64,000 bases of DNA from Loripinus fragilis (GCA_964019695.1 OZ026530.1:45369716-45433715); one strand, 5' to 3'. Shown: positions 10,461 to 21,515, numbered from the stretch's first letter. Notes: a model not told the origin generated them from the letters alone. Program-made: numbers and translations.

Positions 10461-12136
10461 CTTCAAGAATCTGTAAATTTTCGAATTTTTAAATTTTGTC
10501 TCTGTGACATATCAAACTCATATAGTTAAGCAAATAATCCTCCAAAAAGACTAACTCAGTCACCGAAAAGCGATACAAATCTAGGATTTCATATGTGACC
10601 CCCCTCACAAGCTGACACAAGCAAAAGTTCAATTATTCAAAGTAGTCTGATGAAAAAGTTCATAGTTTCAATTATTTCAATGATTCTCAATAACCCAAAA
10701 GCAAATAAGAAAGGTTAGGCATCTGTAAGAGTCATTAAAGGATAATCTCACATAAACTTTAGTTACAAAATTTAAAAACTGAAGCTAAAAAATCAAATTT
10801 TAAAGTGATTTTAAGCAAAATCGCGGACAGTTTTGAATCACATTCAAATTTGCCCCCAAAACCAAGCTACGTTGCACCCAAGCATGCTGAAAACAGCAAT
10901 TTATACCACTTACTTTGTGTCTGAAGTAGAGCAGCTTCACTGATGAGTGCCTGATGCTGGACAAAACACATCATTTCATTCTAATCATGATCTACACTGC
11001 TATTTCTGAATGTGAAATATTCCGTAATTTACATTCTACCAAAAGGGCCAGAGTGGGAAATATTTGAGACCTAGGTCTAGACTTAATGCCCATATCATAA
11101 TGGAAATTGCTCATCCTCTTTTTTTGATGAAACTATATCCCAATTTTGAAATTTCTGAAAAGACTGTAAGTAAAGATTACTCATTAGAACGGCCTCGTTG
11201 AACGAGAAATATCACAACCTGCTTAAGCACATATTACGAGTATCTGTGTGAAAGTGCTTCATTGGGGGTTAGGTAACTAAATGAGCTTTAATAACTGTGT
11301 TATATCATTATCTATGTGAGGCGGTTCTAATGAGTAGCTTCAAAACAATTTTGAGTGTGAGGCGACTCTAATGAGTACAAAACAATACTACTGCTTGCAT
11401 GGTCGAAATAAGAACAAAATTTGATCTCGGGTGAAGCTGGGGGGGGGGGCTGCAGTTGATTTGTTTAGCTGAAAAAGTTTAAGTTTGTGTTCAAATTAGT
11501 ACAGCCTCGACCCGGTGAGTTGAACAGCCAAATACAATTGAATTTTATTGGTCTAAGCAATGAGGCCAGGGAACCTGCTTGGGGGAATGGTCCCAACCAG
11601 TCCCTGCGGATCCTCATCATTAGGCCTTTAAGTGCCATCTCTATGAGGCGGTTCTAATGAGTGTAAGTATCCTAAGAGTGTTTTAATAAATACCCATATG
11701 CTAAGTCACCATACTGGTACAGTTAAAGTGAGTAAGCACTCATAGCACATTTCAGTAGAAAAGGGAATACAATCACAAAAATCAACTTGCACAGCAGTGC
11801 TAGCCAGTCTGCAAAAACGGAGTATCACGGTCAGCCTGCTCGGATTGATTTATCAAATCCTTGTCAAAACTGTTTGTTTATGGCCATTTAATTGCATTTT
11901 CTGGTAAATAATGCAATTTGAGTTTTTCCTCGAGAGAACCAGGCTTTTAAACGATTTTAAGAAAAATTTAAAATTTAAACTAAAATTCAATAAAATTTTG
12001 AAATTTAAATTTAAATTTCGTCCAAAAATAATTTCAAATTATTTCTATTTTGGTTCCTGATCTGTGTGCGAAATTTCATCTGAATTCATTGAAAAATGAC
12101 TGTTTTACAAAGATTTTCGTTTTTTTCACCTTCTCT
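10461..12136 (+). repeat. Repeat B, unit 1 (1676 bp)
   Basis: It is the first of two head-to-tail units with very few differences over 1.68 kb. Each unit contains three occurrences of a 'TGAGGCG(A/G)(C/T)TCTAATGAGT' motif and a poly-G run (9-10 here). No coding sequence is recognised. Confidence 0.93.
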
Positions 12137-13822
12137 CTTCAAGAATCTGTAAATTTTCGAATTTTTAAATTTTGTCTCTGTGACATATCAAACTCATAAA
12201 GTTAAGCAAATAATCCTCCAAAAAGACTAACTCAGTCACCGAAAAGCGATACAAATCTAGGATTTCATATGTGACCCCCCTCACAAGCTGACACAAGCAA
12301 AAGTTCAATTATTCAAACTAGTCTGATGAAAAAGTTCATAGTTTCAATTATTTGAATGATTCTCAATAACCCAAAAGCAAATAAGAAAGGTTAGGCATCT
12401 GTAAGAGTCATTAAAGGATAATCTCATATAAACTTTAGTTACAAAATTTAAAAACTGAAGCTAAAAAATCAAATTTTAAAGTGATTTTAAGCAAAATCGC
12501 GGACAGTTTTGAATCACATTCAAATTTGCCCCCAAAACCAAGCTACGTTGCACCCAAGCATGCTGAAAACAGCAATTTATACCACTTACTTTGTGTCTGA
12601 AGTAGAGCAGCTTCACTGATGAGTGCCTGATGCTGGACAAAACACATCATTTCATTCTAATCATGATCTACACTGCTAGTTCTGAATGTGAAATATTCCG
12701 TAATTTACATTCTACCAAAAGGGCCAGAGTGGGAAATATTTGAGACCTAGGTCTAGATTTAATGCCCATATCATAATGGAAATTGCTCATCCTCTTTTTT
12801 TGATGAAACTATATCCCAAATTTGAAATTTCTGAAAAGACTGTAAGTAAAGATTACTCATTAGAACGGCCTCGTCGAACGAGAAATATCACAACCCGCTT
12901 AAGCACATATTACGAGTATCTGATTGAAAGTGCTTCATTGGGGGTTAGGTAACTAAATGAGCTTTTATAACTGTGTTATATCATTACCTATGTGAGGCGG
13001 TTCTAATGAGTAGCTTCAAAACAATTTTGAGTGTGAGGCGACTCTAATGAGTACCAAATAATACTACTGCTTGCATGGTCGAAATAAGAACAAAATTTGA
13101 TCTCGGGTGAAGCTGGGGGGGGGGGGGGGGGCTGCAGTTGATTTGTTTAGCTGAAAAAGTTTAAGTTTGTGTTCAAATTAGTACAGCCTCGACCCGGTGA
13201 GTTGAACAGCCAAATACAATTGAATTTTATTGGTCTAAGCAATGAGGCCAGGGAACCTGCTTGGGGGAATGGTCCCGACCAGTCCCTGCGGATCCTCATC
13301 ATTCGGCCTTTAAGTGCCATCTCTATGAGGCGGTTCTAATGAGTGTAAGTATCCTAAGAGTGTTTTAATAAATACCCATATGCTAAGTCACCATACTGGT
13401 ACAGTTAAAGTGAGTAAGCACTCATAGCACATTTCAGTAGAAAAGGGAATACAATCACAAAAATCAACTTGCACAGCAGTGCTAGCCAGTCTGCAAAAAC
13501 GGAGTATCACGGACAGCCTGCTCGGATTGATTTATCAAATCCTTGTCAAAACTGTTTGTTTATGGCCATTTAATTGCATTTTCTGGTAAATAATGCAATT
13601 TGAGTTTTTCCTCGAGAGAACCAGGCTTTAAAAACGATTTTAAGAAAAATTTAAAATTTAAACTAAAATTCAATAAAATTTTGAAATTTAAATTTAAATT
13701 TCGTCCAAAAATAATTTCAAATTATTTCTATTTTGGTTCCTGATCTGTGTGCGAAATTTCATCTGAATTCATTGAAAAATGACTGTTTTACAAAGATTTT
13801 CGTTTTTTTCACCTTCTCTCTT
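12137..13822 (+). repeat. Repeat B, unit 2 (1686 bp)
   Basis: Second head-to-tail unit of B. The junction TCTCTT/CAAGAATC shows short microhomology. Most of the length difference from unit 1 comes from the longer poly-G tract near 13117-13131. It runs directly into A copy 2. Confidence 0.93.
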
Positions 13823-13832
13823 ATAGGGTTCG

Positions 13833-14288
13833 GTGCACAATTAATTGGTCCCATTCAACTCCATGTAAAAAGGCAGAATTTGAGCATCTGCAAATTTTTC
13901 CAGGACATTGCTTGGACTTTTTTCTGTCTGTGAGTGGCAAGATCTGTCATTCACCTATCAAGAAAGTGAAAAGACAACCTACCTTGATAATCTCGTTTTC
14001 TCAGCATTCTCCGTTCTTTGGGGAACAGTCAAAAAATGCGGGCTGAAATCCGACCCGCGTCAGACGTTACTTGGAGAGTGCGCCGGGGAGTCTGTGACAA
14101 AATAGTCCACACAAAGATGCATTTTTCTACATCAGCCTGACAAACATAGACCAATGTTGAATCACATGTACATTTAAAGTCGAATAAAGCGCCCATTTAC
14201 GCCATAAAGGGCCCAGAAACGGCAAGTGCTAAATTTCTAAAGGTACTATTTTCGTGGGCTACCAAACTGGAAGACCGTAATTGTGTAC
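13833..14288 (+). repeat. Repeat A, copy 2
   Basis: Near-identical to 9999-10454. Its continuation beyond GTGTAC is interrupted by the retroposon tail at 14289-14500 and resumes at 'TAACACCTTATGGG', which leads to the right terminus of the insertion. Confidence 0.88.
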
Positions 14289-14500
14289 CTTTCTTAAATT
14301 ATTCAAATTCATCTTAAATTATAAGTTTTAATAGCATCAGAGATTTTTTTAACTTTTTTTATTTAAATTATTCCATATTTTAAAGTGCTAAATTAATGTG
14401 ATATTAAATGTGCTATATGTTTTTAATTTGCTGTTGTATATGTATGTATGTGTTGATTTTACCAAATAAACATCAATCAATCAATCAATCAATCTACTAA
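14289..14500 (+). mobile_element. Retroposon 3' end with (CAAT)n tail
   Basis: An AT-rich 3'-UTR-like sequence ends 'ACCAAATAAACATCAATCAATC' style in five CAAT units. Comparison with A copy 1 shows that it was inserted after GTGTAC. It looks like the tail of a LINE or LINE-mobilised sequence; no coding part remains. Confidence 0.6.
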
Positions 14501-14529
14501 CACCTTATGGGACGAAATGACCCGGAACC

Positions 14530-15012
14530 CTTAATTGCAGTTGCAGATATACATATATTTAAATGGCAAGAGTTAGTTCACGTCATTTGCTTTTCACCTT
14601 GACAAAGTTGACTCTCTTTGTAAGTATGCTAATTTATATTTATTTACCTTTCTTTGGTTCAATTTGATCGGTGATAGTAGTAACACTATGCTGTTCTTGA
14701 TTGGAATAGACGCCTATCCTGTCTTCGCACGTTGAAATAAATCCAGTATCGCAAAAGTAGGTCACTTGCTGGATATGCGAACAAAGGGAGCAAGTTACGA
14801 AACATTGTGTTTGTTATTGTTTTTATTTTCGGGTTCGTAAACTGCAACTTTGTTCTCCTAGACGCCCGTGCGGCAAATTTTGGCTCAAATTAACTGGCCC
14901 TCACTGCATCTTTACTCGTTCAACTTACATGGACATTGTTATCGTTAGCTCCGTACTTTGCAAAAAAATCTTTAATGTTTACATTAACTTTCTCTCGCTG
15001 CCTGTAAACTGA
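14530..15012 (+). repeat. Dispersed repeat (copies at 61324-61628/63868-63990 and 32055-32345)
   Basis: The run from 'CAGTTGCAGATATAC' through 'CACGTCATTTGCTTTTCACC' and 'ATCCAGTATCGCAAAAGTAGG' to 'CATTGTTATCG' recurs at the right end of the window, where it is split by the 61629-63867 element. A partial copy also lies at 32055-32345. This copy is the uninterrupted reference for the right-hand insertion. Confidence 0.88.
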
Positions 15013-15017
15013 GATTC

Positions 15018-15245
15018 TGTAGTGACCTACCACTCATAGACAGTTGCCCCCCTAAAGGTGCTTATCATACACGTCCGTTATGCAGCTAGACACGGATAAA
15101 ATGCTAGTAGTAAAACTCTGTGTACGCACAAACCTTGCATGTCCTGAAATGACCTTGCCGCTCCACTGATTTGTTTAGAATCATTAAATACTTCTGTAGT
15201 CAATACTTCTTGTCTTTCTATCGTCTTAAAGACGGAGATACAACA
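15018..15245 (+). repeat. 5' LTR of the Ty3/mag-like element
   Basis: The 228-bp LTR starts TGTAGTGACC and ends GATACAACA (TG...CA). It differs from the 3' LTR (19850-20077) at only three positions. The upstream GATTC (15013-15017) is repeated after the 3' LTR as a 5-bp target duplication. Confidence 0.97.
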
Positions 15246-15247
15246 TT

Positions 15248-15262
15248 TGGCGACGAGGATGG
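15248..15262 (+). promoter_or_regulatory. tRNA-Ser primer-binding site
   Basis: TGGCGACGAGGATGG lies two bases after the 5' LTR. It is complementary to the CCA-terminated 3' end of animal tRNA-Ser(GCU) over 15 bases, from my knowledge of that tRNA, and would prime minus-strand DNA synthesis. Confidence 0.85.
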
Positions 15263-15277
15263 ACCTATAGAACTACG

Positions 15278-18200
15278 TTGTCAAAGTGCACAACGATGGA
15301 GACGTTTCCAGCCTTCCCAAATTTCGATTTTGAAGCAGATAAGTTGACCGCTGGACCACGATGGGAAAAGTGGTGTTCACGTCTGTCAAACTTACTCACT
15401 GGATTGAATATTACTAACGATGGGAGAAAACGGGCACTGCTGTTACATTACGCAGGTGAAGGGGTCTTTGATATGTACGATGCAGAGAAAAAGGACACAG
15501 AAGAAACATTTGAGGCTACTAAAAAGGTGTTAGATGACTATTTTACACCAAAAATAAACGAACAGATGGAAATCTATAAATTCAGACAATACAAACAAAG
15601 AGACGACCAAACTCTTGACGAGTATGTAACGGAGTTACGAAGGTTAGCGAAGTACTGTAAATTTGGAGACACCGACAAGGAAATTTTGTCCCAATTGATT
15701 CAAAACTGTAAGTCTAACAGATTAAGGCGAAGAGCCCTCCGTGAGCCTGACAAAAAGCTTGATGACATTCTGATTATGGGAAGAACACTTGAGATAAGCG
15801 ATAGCCAGGCCTCGGCCATGGAAAAATCTGAAACCGTCAATGCTGTTAACCAGAAAACACATATACAGACCAGCAAACCAACAAATTATAAAAGCAAATC
15901 AGTTCCACATGAAAGACAGAACAGGTACAAACCCAGGAAATATGTCAAACCCCAACAAGATAAGAAAATAACTTGTAGAAAATGTGGTGGTGGTTTCCCG
16001 CATGAAGGTCAATGCCCGGCTAAAGGAAGAAGGTGCAATTTCTGCAAAAAGCCAAATCTCTTTCAGCAAGTTTGCCGTAAAAAGCTTGAGTCAGACAAGG
16101 AAATAAACCCCGAAGGTGCGTGTGCAATTCAGAATAGATCTAGTAGTGATGAGGACTCAGACTATTGCTACTCAATTAAGACCAATGAGCATGTAGGCAC
16201 CATCGGAAAGAAAACGCCCAAAGTTACAGTCACAATTAATGGTGTTAAATGCAATATGCTGGTCGATACTGGTGCATCTGTTAACATTCTGGACAATAAA
16301 ACATATCAGAAAATTGGATCGCCAAAGCTACAAAAGAAAAATATTTCCCCACTTTATCCGTATGGAGGCAGTCAGCCACTTAAAGAGAGAGGTTCGTGTC
16401 AGCTTACTATTGAAACATCTAACAAAATAGACACCTACAAATTTTATGTTGTCAGTGGTAATCATGGCGCTTTCATAGGGTATACATCAGCAACTGAGCT
16501 AGAAATGATCAAAATAATAAATAAAGTCAAGCAGCCACAGGAAGATTATCCCGGTTTGTTTAAAGGGGTAGGAAAACTCAAAGACACTAAGGTTAAGATT
16601 CATATAGATACTAGTATTAAACCTGTTGCAAGAAGACACATAAGGACACCTTTTCATCTCCGTGACAAAGTGGGTGAAGAGATTGAAAAATTATTAAAGG
16701 AGGATATCATAGAAAAGGTGGAAGGTGAACCAACACCCTGGATTTCTCCAATAGTTGCTGTCCCGAAGAAAAATCAGAATGAAATTAGGGTATGTGTTGA
16801 TATGCGCGAACCTAACAAAGCCATATTAAGAGAGAGACATTTGATGCCAACCGTAGAGGAACTGATTCATGATCTAAATGGAGCTAAAGTGTTCAGTAAA
16901 CTAGACCTCCGGAATGGCTATCATCAGTTGGAGTTAGAAAATAGCTCAAGATACGTAACTTGCTTCAGTACACATTTAGGAATATTCCGCTATAAACGCT
17001 TGAACTTTGGTATTTCTTCAGCTAGTGAAATATTTCAGGAGACTATCAGTAATGTGATCCAAGACATTGACAATGTCAAGAATATTTCTGATGACATCTT
17101 AGTGTTTGGCAAAACCCAGCAAGAACATGATATAGCCCTAGATAGAACATTCAAACGCCTCAGTGAGAAAGGGTTAACTCTCAATAAACAAAAGTGTGAA
17201 CTGAATAAGACCCAAATAACATTCTTTGGTGTAGTCTTTAGTGATAAAGGAGTATCGCCAGATCCAGCAAAAGTAAAAACGATCAGAGAAGCAGAGGTAC
17301 CTAAGAATGTCAACGAACTAAGAAGCTTTCTTGGCATGACCAGTTACTGCTCGAGATTCATAGCAAACTATGCCACAATATGTGAACCGTTGAGAAGACT
17401 TACGAAAAACAGTGAAGAATGGAACTGGTCTGATGAACAACACACTGCGTTCGAATTACTCAAAGCTAAGCTTTCTAGTAACACTGTAGTTGCCTATTTT
17501 GATGCACACAAAGATATAGAGGTTATAGTAGATGCTAGCCCAGTTGGATTAGGTGCAATGCTGGTCCAGAACAAAGTCATAGCATACGCGAGCAGAGCAC
17601 TCAGCGACACAGAAACGCGATACAGTCAAACAGAGCGCGAAGCACTTGCCATCGTTTGGGCATGTGAACACTTTGATATATACTTAAGAGGTGCTAAGTC
17701 ATTCACTGTCATAACTGATCATAAACCACTAGAGAGAATATGGGAAAAACCAAAACCAACTCTTCGAATAGAGCGGTGGAGTCTTAGATTACAACCATAC
17801 AAGTTACAGATTAAATATAAACCAGGTGCAGAAAATCCTGCAGACTATATGTCTAGACACCCAGTATCAGACAATTCATCTAGTGAAAGTACATTAGCAG
17901 AGGAATATGTAAATTTTCTCACAAATGAAGCTACACTGAAAGCCATGGACTTAGACGAAGTGAAATCAGAAAGTATAACTGATAAGACAATGCAGAAAGC
18001 CATTGAATATGTTCGATCAGGATCATGGTATCAGATGAAAACATTAAAGGATGATAACATTGACATGGAAGAATTAACAGCATTTCGCAGTATCAAAGAT
18101 GAGCTGACAATACATTCAGACAATATCCTATTACGCGACAAAAGGATAGTGCTTCCAAAATCTCTAAGAGACAGAGCAATACACATTGCTCACGAAGGAC

Positions 18201-19285
18201 ATCAAGGAATAACTAGAACAAAGTCGTTTTTAAGGTCCAAAGTTTGGTTCCCTGATCTTAGTAATAGAGTAGAACAAGCAATCAAAGGATGCATAGCTTG
18301 CCAAACTTTGAGCCCTGGACCCAAAATGGAGCCATACAAAATGTCAGAAATACCATCTGGCCCATGGAAAGACCTAAGTGCTGACTTTTGTGGCCCTTTG
18401 CCATCTGGAAACTATCTTTTCGTGATCACCGATGAATATTCCAGATATCCAATAGTAGAAATAGTGAAATCGGTTTCTGCTAACACTGTTATTCCAGTAC
18501 TGGATAAGGTTTTATCAGAGTTTGGATACCCTCAAACAATTAAAACTGATAACGGAAGCCCTTTTAATTCATACCAATTCAAACAATATGCTAAGCACAG
18601 TGGTTTTCGTCACAGGAAAATTACGCCAAGATGGCCAAGAGCCAACTCTCAGGCAGAATCGTTCAATAAGCCACTAATGAAAGTCATTAGAGCATCACAC
18701 GTGTCGAGGTCAAGCTGGAAACAAGAGATGTATCAGTTTTTGCGACAGTATCGTAGTACGCCGCATGTATCAACTGGTTTTACACCTTATAGATTAATGT
18801 TCCAACGTGAACCTAAGACTAAAATACCTAAGATCAATGAACAAACCATGGAACTGAAAATAGATGAGCGTGTCAGACAAAACGATGAAAAGGCAAAAGC
18901 TAGTGCTAAAAGCTATGGTGACTTGAGGAATAACGCAAAAGAGTCACATTTTAACATTGGAGACACTGTTGTAGTTAAACAGGATAGTAAAGAGAATAAA
19001 CTATCAGCTAAGTTTCATGAAAACCCACATGTGATTATTCACAAGAAAGGTACTATGATAACAGCAACATCTAACGATCGTGACATTACAAGAAATTCAA
19101 CATCATTCAAGAAGATAACGCCTAGAGATTCTATCAGTATAAAGGAAGAAGAGGAAGACGATGAACAACTTTTAAGTGCAGAGAATACCAAGGGTTCAGA
19201 TAACTCTGCACCACCAACACCGATTAATCGTCCAGTTAGAGTGCGACACGAGCCGGCACGTTTCAAAGACTATGTGAAGTACTAG
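15278..19285 (+). CDS. Gag-Pol polyprotein, 1335 aa, single frame
   Basis: The frame carries every part expected of a Ty3/gypsy polyprotein. The gag region (about 1-230) precedes two Cys-rich knuckles (residues 233-266). The aspartic protease motif VDTGAS has its catalytic Asp at 330. The reverse transcriptase includes 'KLDLRNGYHQL' and ISDD with Asp605/606, then RNase H (Asp752 in VDASPVGLGAM). The integrase has a His969/His973/Cys1005/Cys1008 zinc site and an Asp1036, Asp1091, Glu1127 triad (D,D35,E). No frameshift separates gag from pol. The second knuckle is abnormal: it reads CNFCKKPNLFQQVC, with Leu where the zinc-binding His should be. The upstream ATG at 15278 is the first in frame; an ATG six codons later is an alternative. 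The 564 bp from the stop to the 3' LTR has no coding signal and no env. Confidence 0.96.
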   Translation: MSKCTTMETFPAFPNFDFEADKLTAGPRWEKWCSRLSNLLTGLNITNDGRKRALLLHYAGEGVFDMYDAEKKDTEETFEATKKVLDDYFTPKINEQMEIYKFRQYKQRDDQTLDEYVTELRRLAKYCKFGDTDKEILSQLIQNCKSNRLRRRALREPDKKLDDILIMGRTLEISDSQASAMEKSETVNAVNQKTHIQTSKPTNYKSKSVPHERQNRYKPRKYVKPQQDKKITCRKCGGGFPHEGQCPAKGRRCNFCKKPNLFQQVCRKKLESDKEINPEGACAIQNRSSSDEDSDYCYSIKTNEHVGTIGKKTPKVTVTINGVKCNMLVDTGASVNILDNKTYQKIGSPKLQKKNISPLYPYGGSQPLKERGSCQLTIETSNKIDTYKFYVVSGNHGAFIGYTSATELEMIKIINKVKQPQEDYPGLFKGVGKLKDTKVKIHIDTSIKPVARRHIRTPFHLRDKVGEEIEKLLKEDIIEKVEGEPTPWISPIVAVPKKNQNEIRVCVDMREPNKAILRERHLMPTVEELIHDLNGAKVFSKLDLRNGYHQLELENSSRYVTCFSTHLGIFRYKRLNFGISSASEIFQETISNVIQDIDNVKNISDDILVFGKTQQEHDIALDRTFKRLSEKGLTLNKQKCELNKTQITFFGVVFSDKGVSPDPAKVKTIREAEVPKNVNELRSFLGMTSYCSRFIANYATICEPLRRLTKNSEEWNWSDEQHTAFELLKAKLSSNTVVAYFDAHKDIEVIVDASPVGLGAMLVQNKVIAYASRALSDTETRYSQTEREALAIVWACEHFDIYLRGAKSFTVITDHKPLERIWEKPKPTLRIERWSLRLQPYKLQIKYKPGAENPADYMSRHPVSDNSSSESTLAEEYVNFLTNEATLKAMDLDEVKSESITDKTMQKAIEYVRSGSWYQMKTLKDDNIDMEELTAFRSIKDELTIHSDNILLRDKRIVLPKSLRDRAIHIAHEGHQGITRTKSFLRSKVWFPDLSNRVEQAIKGCIACQTLSPGPKMEPYKMSEIPSGPWKDLSADFCGPLPSGNYLFVITDEYSRYPIVEIVKSVSANTVIPVLDKVLSEFGYPQTIKTDNGSPFNSYQFKQYAKHSGFRHRKITPRWPRANSQAESFNKPLMKVIRASHVSRSSWKQEMYQFLRQYRSTPHVSTGFTPYRLMFQREPKTKIPKINEQTMELKIDERVRQNDEKAKASAKSYGDLRNNAKESHFNIGDTVVVKQDSKENKLSAKFHENPHVIIHKKGTMITATSNDRDITRNSTSFKKITPRDSISIKEEEEDDEQLLSAENTKGSDNSAPPTPINRPVRVRHEPARFKDYVKY

Positions 19286-19849
19286 TACATGTTTAGGTTT
19301 AGTGATTACTCTGTGTTTGGGGCACAATAATCCCAGAGTAATTTCCAAGACCATGTAGGTCTTTTGTTTAGGTTTAGCTAGTTGCAAAATAATCCAGTAG
19401 TTTAGTTTTATTATGAAAAGTTGTCTAGTCAGAAACATTAAATGATTTCCAGCCAAAGTTTGTCTAGTCAAATTGTTCTTGATGAACTGTTTGTCTTGTC
19501 AGACAGCTTCTTAATTAAATATTTTCAAAAGATAACTGTTTTATCTTGTAACAGTGCTACACCAGTATGAAAGTTGTTTCATTTTAAGTGAAATACTTTT
19601 GGGTGGACTTAATTTGAAAATGTACAATATACTCATAGAGTGACTATGTTACTTGATAAGTTTCAGTAACACATTTAGTGCATTCCACAATCTTTAAAGC
19701 ATTGAGTGAATTAACGCATGCATAAGTGTTTATGTTCAAAGTTTATTTGACATCAGACTTGAGTTAGTAATCTGCTAAAATGACAGTCTGTTTCTTTTAC
19801 TCAGAGCATATACATTTTAGTGACATTAACTATCTGAAATATGGAGGGA
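19286..19849 (+). other. 3' untranslated part of the LTR element with polypurine tract
   Basis: No domain is recognisable in this 564-bp stretch. 'TTAGGTTTAG' and 'TTGTCTAGTCA' are repeated a few times. It ends in ATGGAGGGA, the polypurine tract that abuts the 3' LTR. Confidence 0.7.
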
Positions 19850-20077
19850 TGTAGTGACCTACCACTCATAGACAGTTGCCCCCCTAAAGGTGCTCATCAT
19901 ACACGTCCGTTATGCAGCTAGACACGGATAAAATGCTAGTAGTAAAACTCTGTGTACGCACCAACCTTGCATGTCCTGAAATGACCTTGCCGCTCCACTG
20001 ATTTGTTTACAATCATTAAATACTTCTGTAGTCAATACTTCTTGTCTTTCTATCGTCTTAAAGACGGAGATACAACA
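19850..20077 (+). repeat. 3' LTR of the Ty3/mag-like element
   Basis: 228 bp, the same length as the 5' LTR, with three substitutions between them. It is followed directly by the target duplication GATTC at 20078-20082. Confidence 0.97.
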
Positions 20078-20207
20078 GATTCTATTGCTGGAAATGATGC
20101 TCGAAATGAAAACTATCCCGCAGTTGCGCAAACACAATGTTTCCTACTTTGCTCACTTCGTTCGCAAGAAACTGCCTTCTAGAGCATCAATAACATAATT
20201 TTGGACA

Positions 20208-20446
20208 TAAGGCCTAAATGAAATATATGTGTGGTTCCTATTGCATACCAACAAAATTTAGGGTAGGTAGGTAGGGAAATTATTAAATTTTGTTATAACA
20301 TTTAACAAAGAAAATAGTGACAAAATCTGAAAAAGTGCCCATTTTAGGTATTTTTTCTCCAAAGACCATTTTAATGTTTAGGGTAGGGTTAAAAAATTAG
20401 GGTAGGTAGGCAACAGGAACCACACATACATTTCATTTAAGCCTAA
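20208..20446. mobile_element. MITE with about 34-bp terminal inverted repeats
   Basis: The left end AGGCCTAAATGAAATATATG, continuing TGTGGTTCCT, is inverted at the right end with about four differences over 34 bp. Inside are 'TTAGGGTAGGTAGG' motifs, also symmetrical. No coding capacity and no clear target duplication were found. Confidence 0.7.
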
Positions 20447-21172
20447 CTACAAACACCTGTGCTCCCCCAGGGGGAATTTTGTAGACCATATTTTTTCTTG
20501 AAGGGCAACATGTTAGCCTTCTGAAAATGGCAGCGTTAAGCTGTAACAGCCTGTTACATACGTTACCCAACAAAATATTGGATAATTAATATTTTTTAAG
20601 ACTTCAGAAAACAGCAAAAGATATGGTAAGATTTCCAAATTGTTTATATCCTCAAAGTAAGCTATTACTGGGCCCTATATATATTGACATTTGAAAACGA
20701 ACATAGTCACCCACGAAGTAGTGTATGTTACATTTTTCATTGAACACCCTTTTAAATGATAATTGAATCTAATTTAGTTTGTCTTAAATTTTATTGAAAC
20801 CAGTTTATGTGCATTAATTTGGTATTCTATTAACGACGCTTTATTTACCTTTTCAAAACTGCAAGCATTATGTTTCTATCTTATATACTTTTCGAGTTAT
20901 TAGATGTTTAACATGGTAGCCCCAGATCACACAAAAATGTCAAATGTAATTCTCTATGCCTTGCGTTGGCTATAGACCACCTCCCCAGGGCGACTTTTGT
21001 GCACTATGATTTCCAAATACTACATTATATAATACACAAAATGCAATATGTTAGCCTTCTAAGAGTGGCAGCATTAGCGTGCAACATCATGTTACGTACG
21101 TCACACGCAAAATAAAATAAAAATTTCCCGATAATGTCTACAACATAACATATTCTCACTTTTTTGAAGTCT
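20447..21172 (+). repeat. Tandemly repeated dispersed unit (about 540 bp, 1.3 copies)
   Basis: The block beginning near 20500 ('ATGTTAGCCTTCTGAAAATGGCAGC') recurs from about 21050 ('ATGTTAGCCTTCTAAGAGTGGCAGC'). Parts recur at 32380-32655 and 35990-36215. No gene is present. The 20800-21000 part matches 35990-36190, where two other elements have inserted. Confidence 0.75.
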
Positions 21173-21515
21173 GGTGCAGGTTTAAGAACATCTTATAACA
21201 CAGACACATAATTATGCATTTATTTTATAAATGCCTTGTGTTTTTGCCGTTGTTTATGTTACTTAGTGTTTCATATGTTATTTCCAAGGATCAGTATGGC
21301 AGTTATTGACTATACATGTATTACATCTATCAGTGAATATAGCAAATCTATAAGGCTGCTATTCAAATGAATTTTCGTTCCGTGTTATGGTGTCTTACAC
21401 TATTTTACAGCCCAGGTTACATACGTTATTCTCAGAATACCATTAAACTATCAAGATAAGGTCTCCCAACACGACTTGTTTGTACTTATTTGCATGCTGG
21501 CACAGGTCTATATAA
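21173..21515 (+). repeat. Dispersed repeat, paired with 7136-7505
   Basis: Same orientation and order as the copy near the left end of the window. Small gaps are present ('GATCAGTATGG' here replaces a longer form there). Confidence 0.85.

Larger units (their letters stand above)
9371..14529. mobile_element. 5.16-kb composite DNA-transposon-like insertion
   Basis: The duplicated block elsewhere (61315-61340 and 32055-32090) reads straight through AGTACTTAATTGCAG. Here that site is split and CTTAATTG appears on both sides (9363-9370 and 14530-14537), an 8-bp target duplication. The ends are imperfect inverted repeats: GGTCACTGGATATTTCGGCC on the left, and GGTTCCGGGTCATTTCG read inward from 14529 (19 of 25 matching over the full repeat). 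Inside are inverted arrays (9389-9994), A copies (9999-10454, 13833-14288), B copies (10461-12136, 12137-13822) and a nested retroposon tail. No transposase is recognisable, so it is presumably non-autonomous; the superfamily is undetermined. Confidence 0.75.
15018..20077 (+). mobile_element. Complete Ty3/gypsy (mag-lineage-like) LTR retrotransposon
   Basis: The 5060-bp element has matching 228-bp LTRs, a 5-bp target duplication GATTC (15013-15017 and 20078-20082), a tRNA-Ser primer site, an uninterrupted gag-pol and a purine tract GGAGGGA at 19843-19849 just before the 3' LTR. Three LTR differences in 228 bp (about 1.3%) indicate a recent insertion. The lineage call rests on the tRNA-Ser primer, two knuckles, 'ISDD' in the reverse transcriptase, and gag and pol in one frame. 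Confidence 0.96.

Noticed and set aside
20270..20410. TTAGGGTAGG words as interstitial telomere repeats
   Set aside because: The words are not tandem TTAGGG and are placed symmetrically inside the MITE at 20208-20446.
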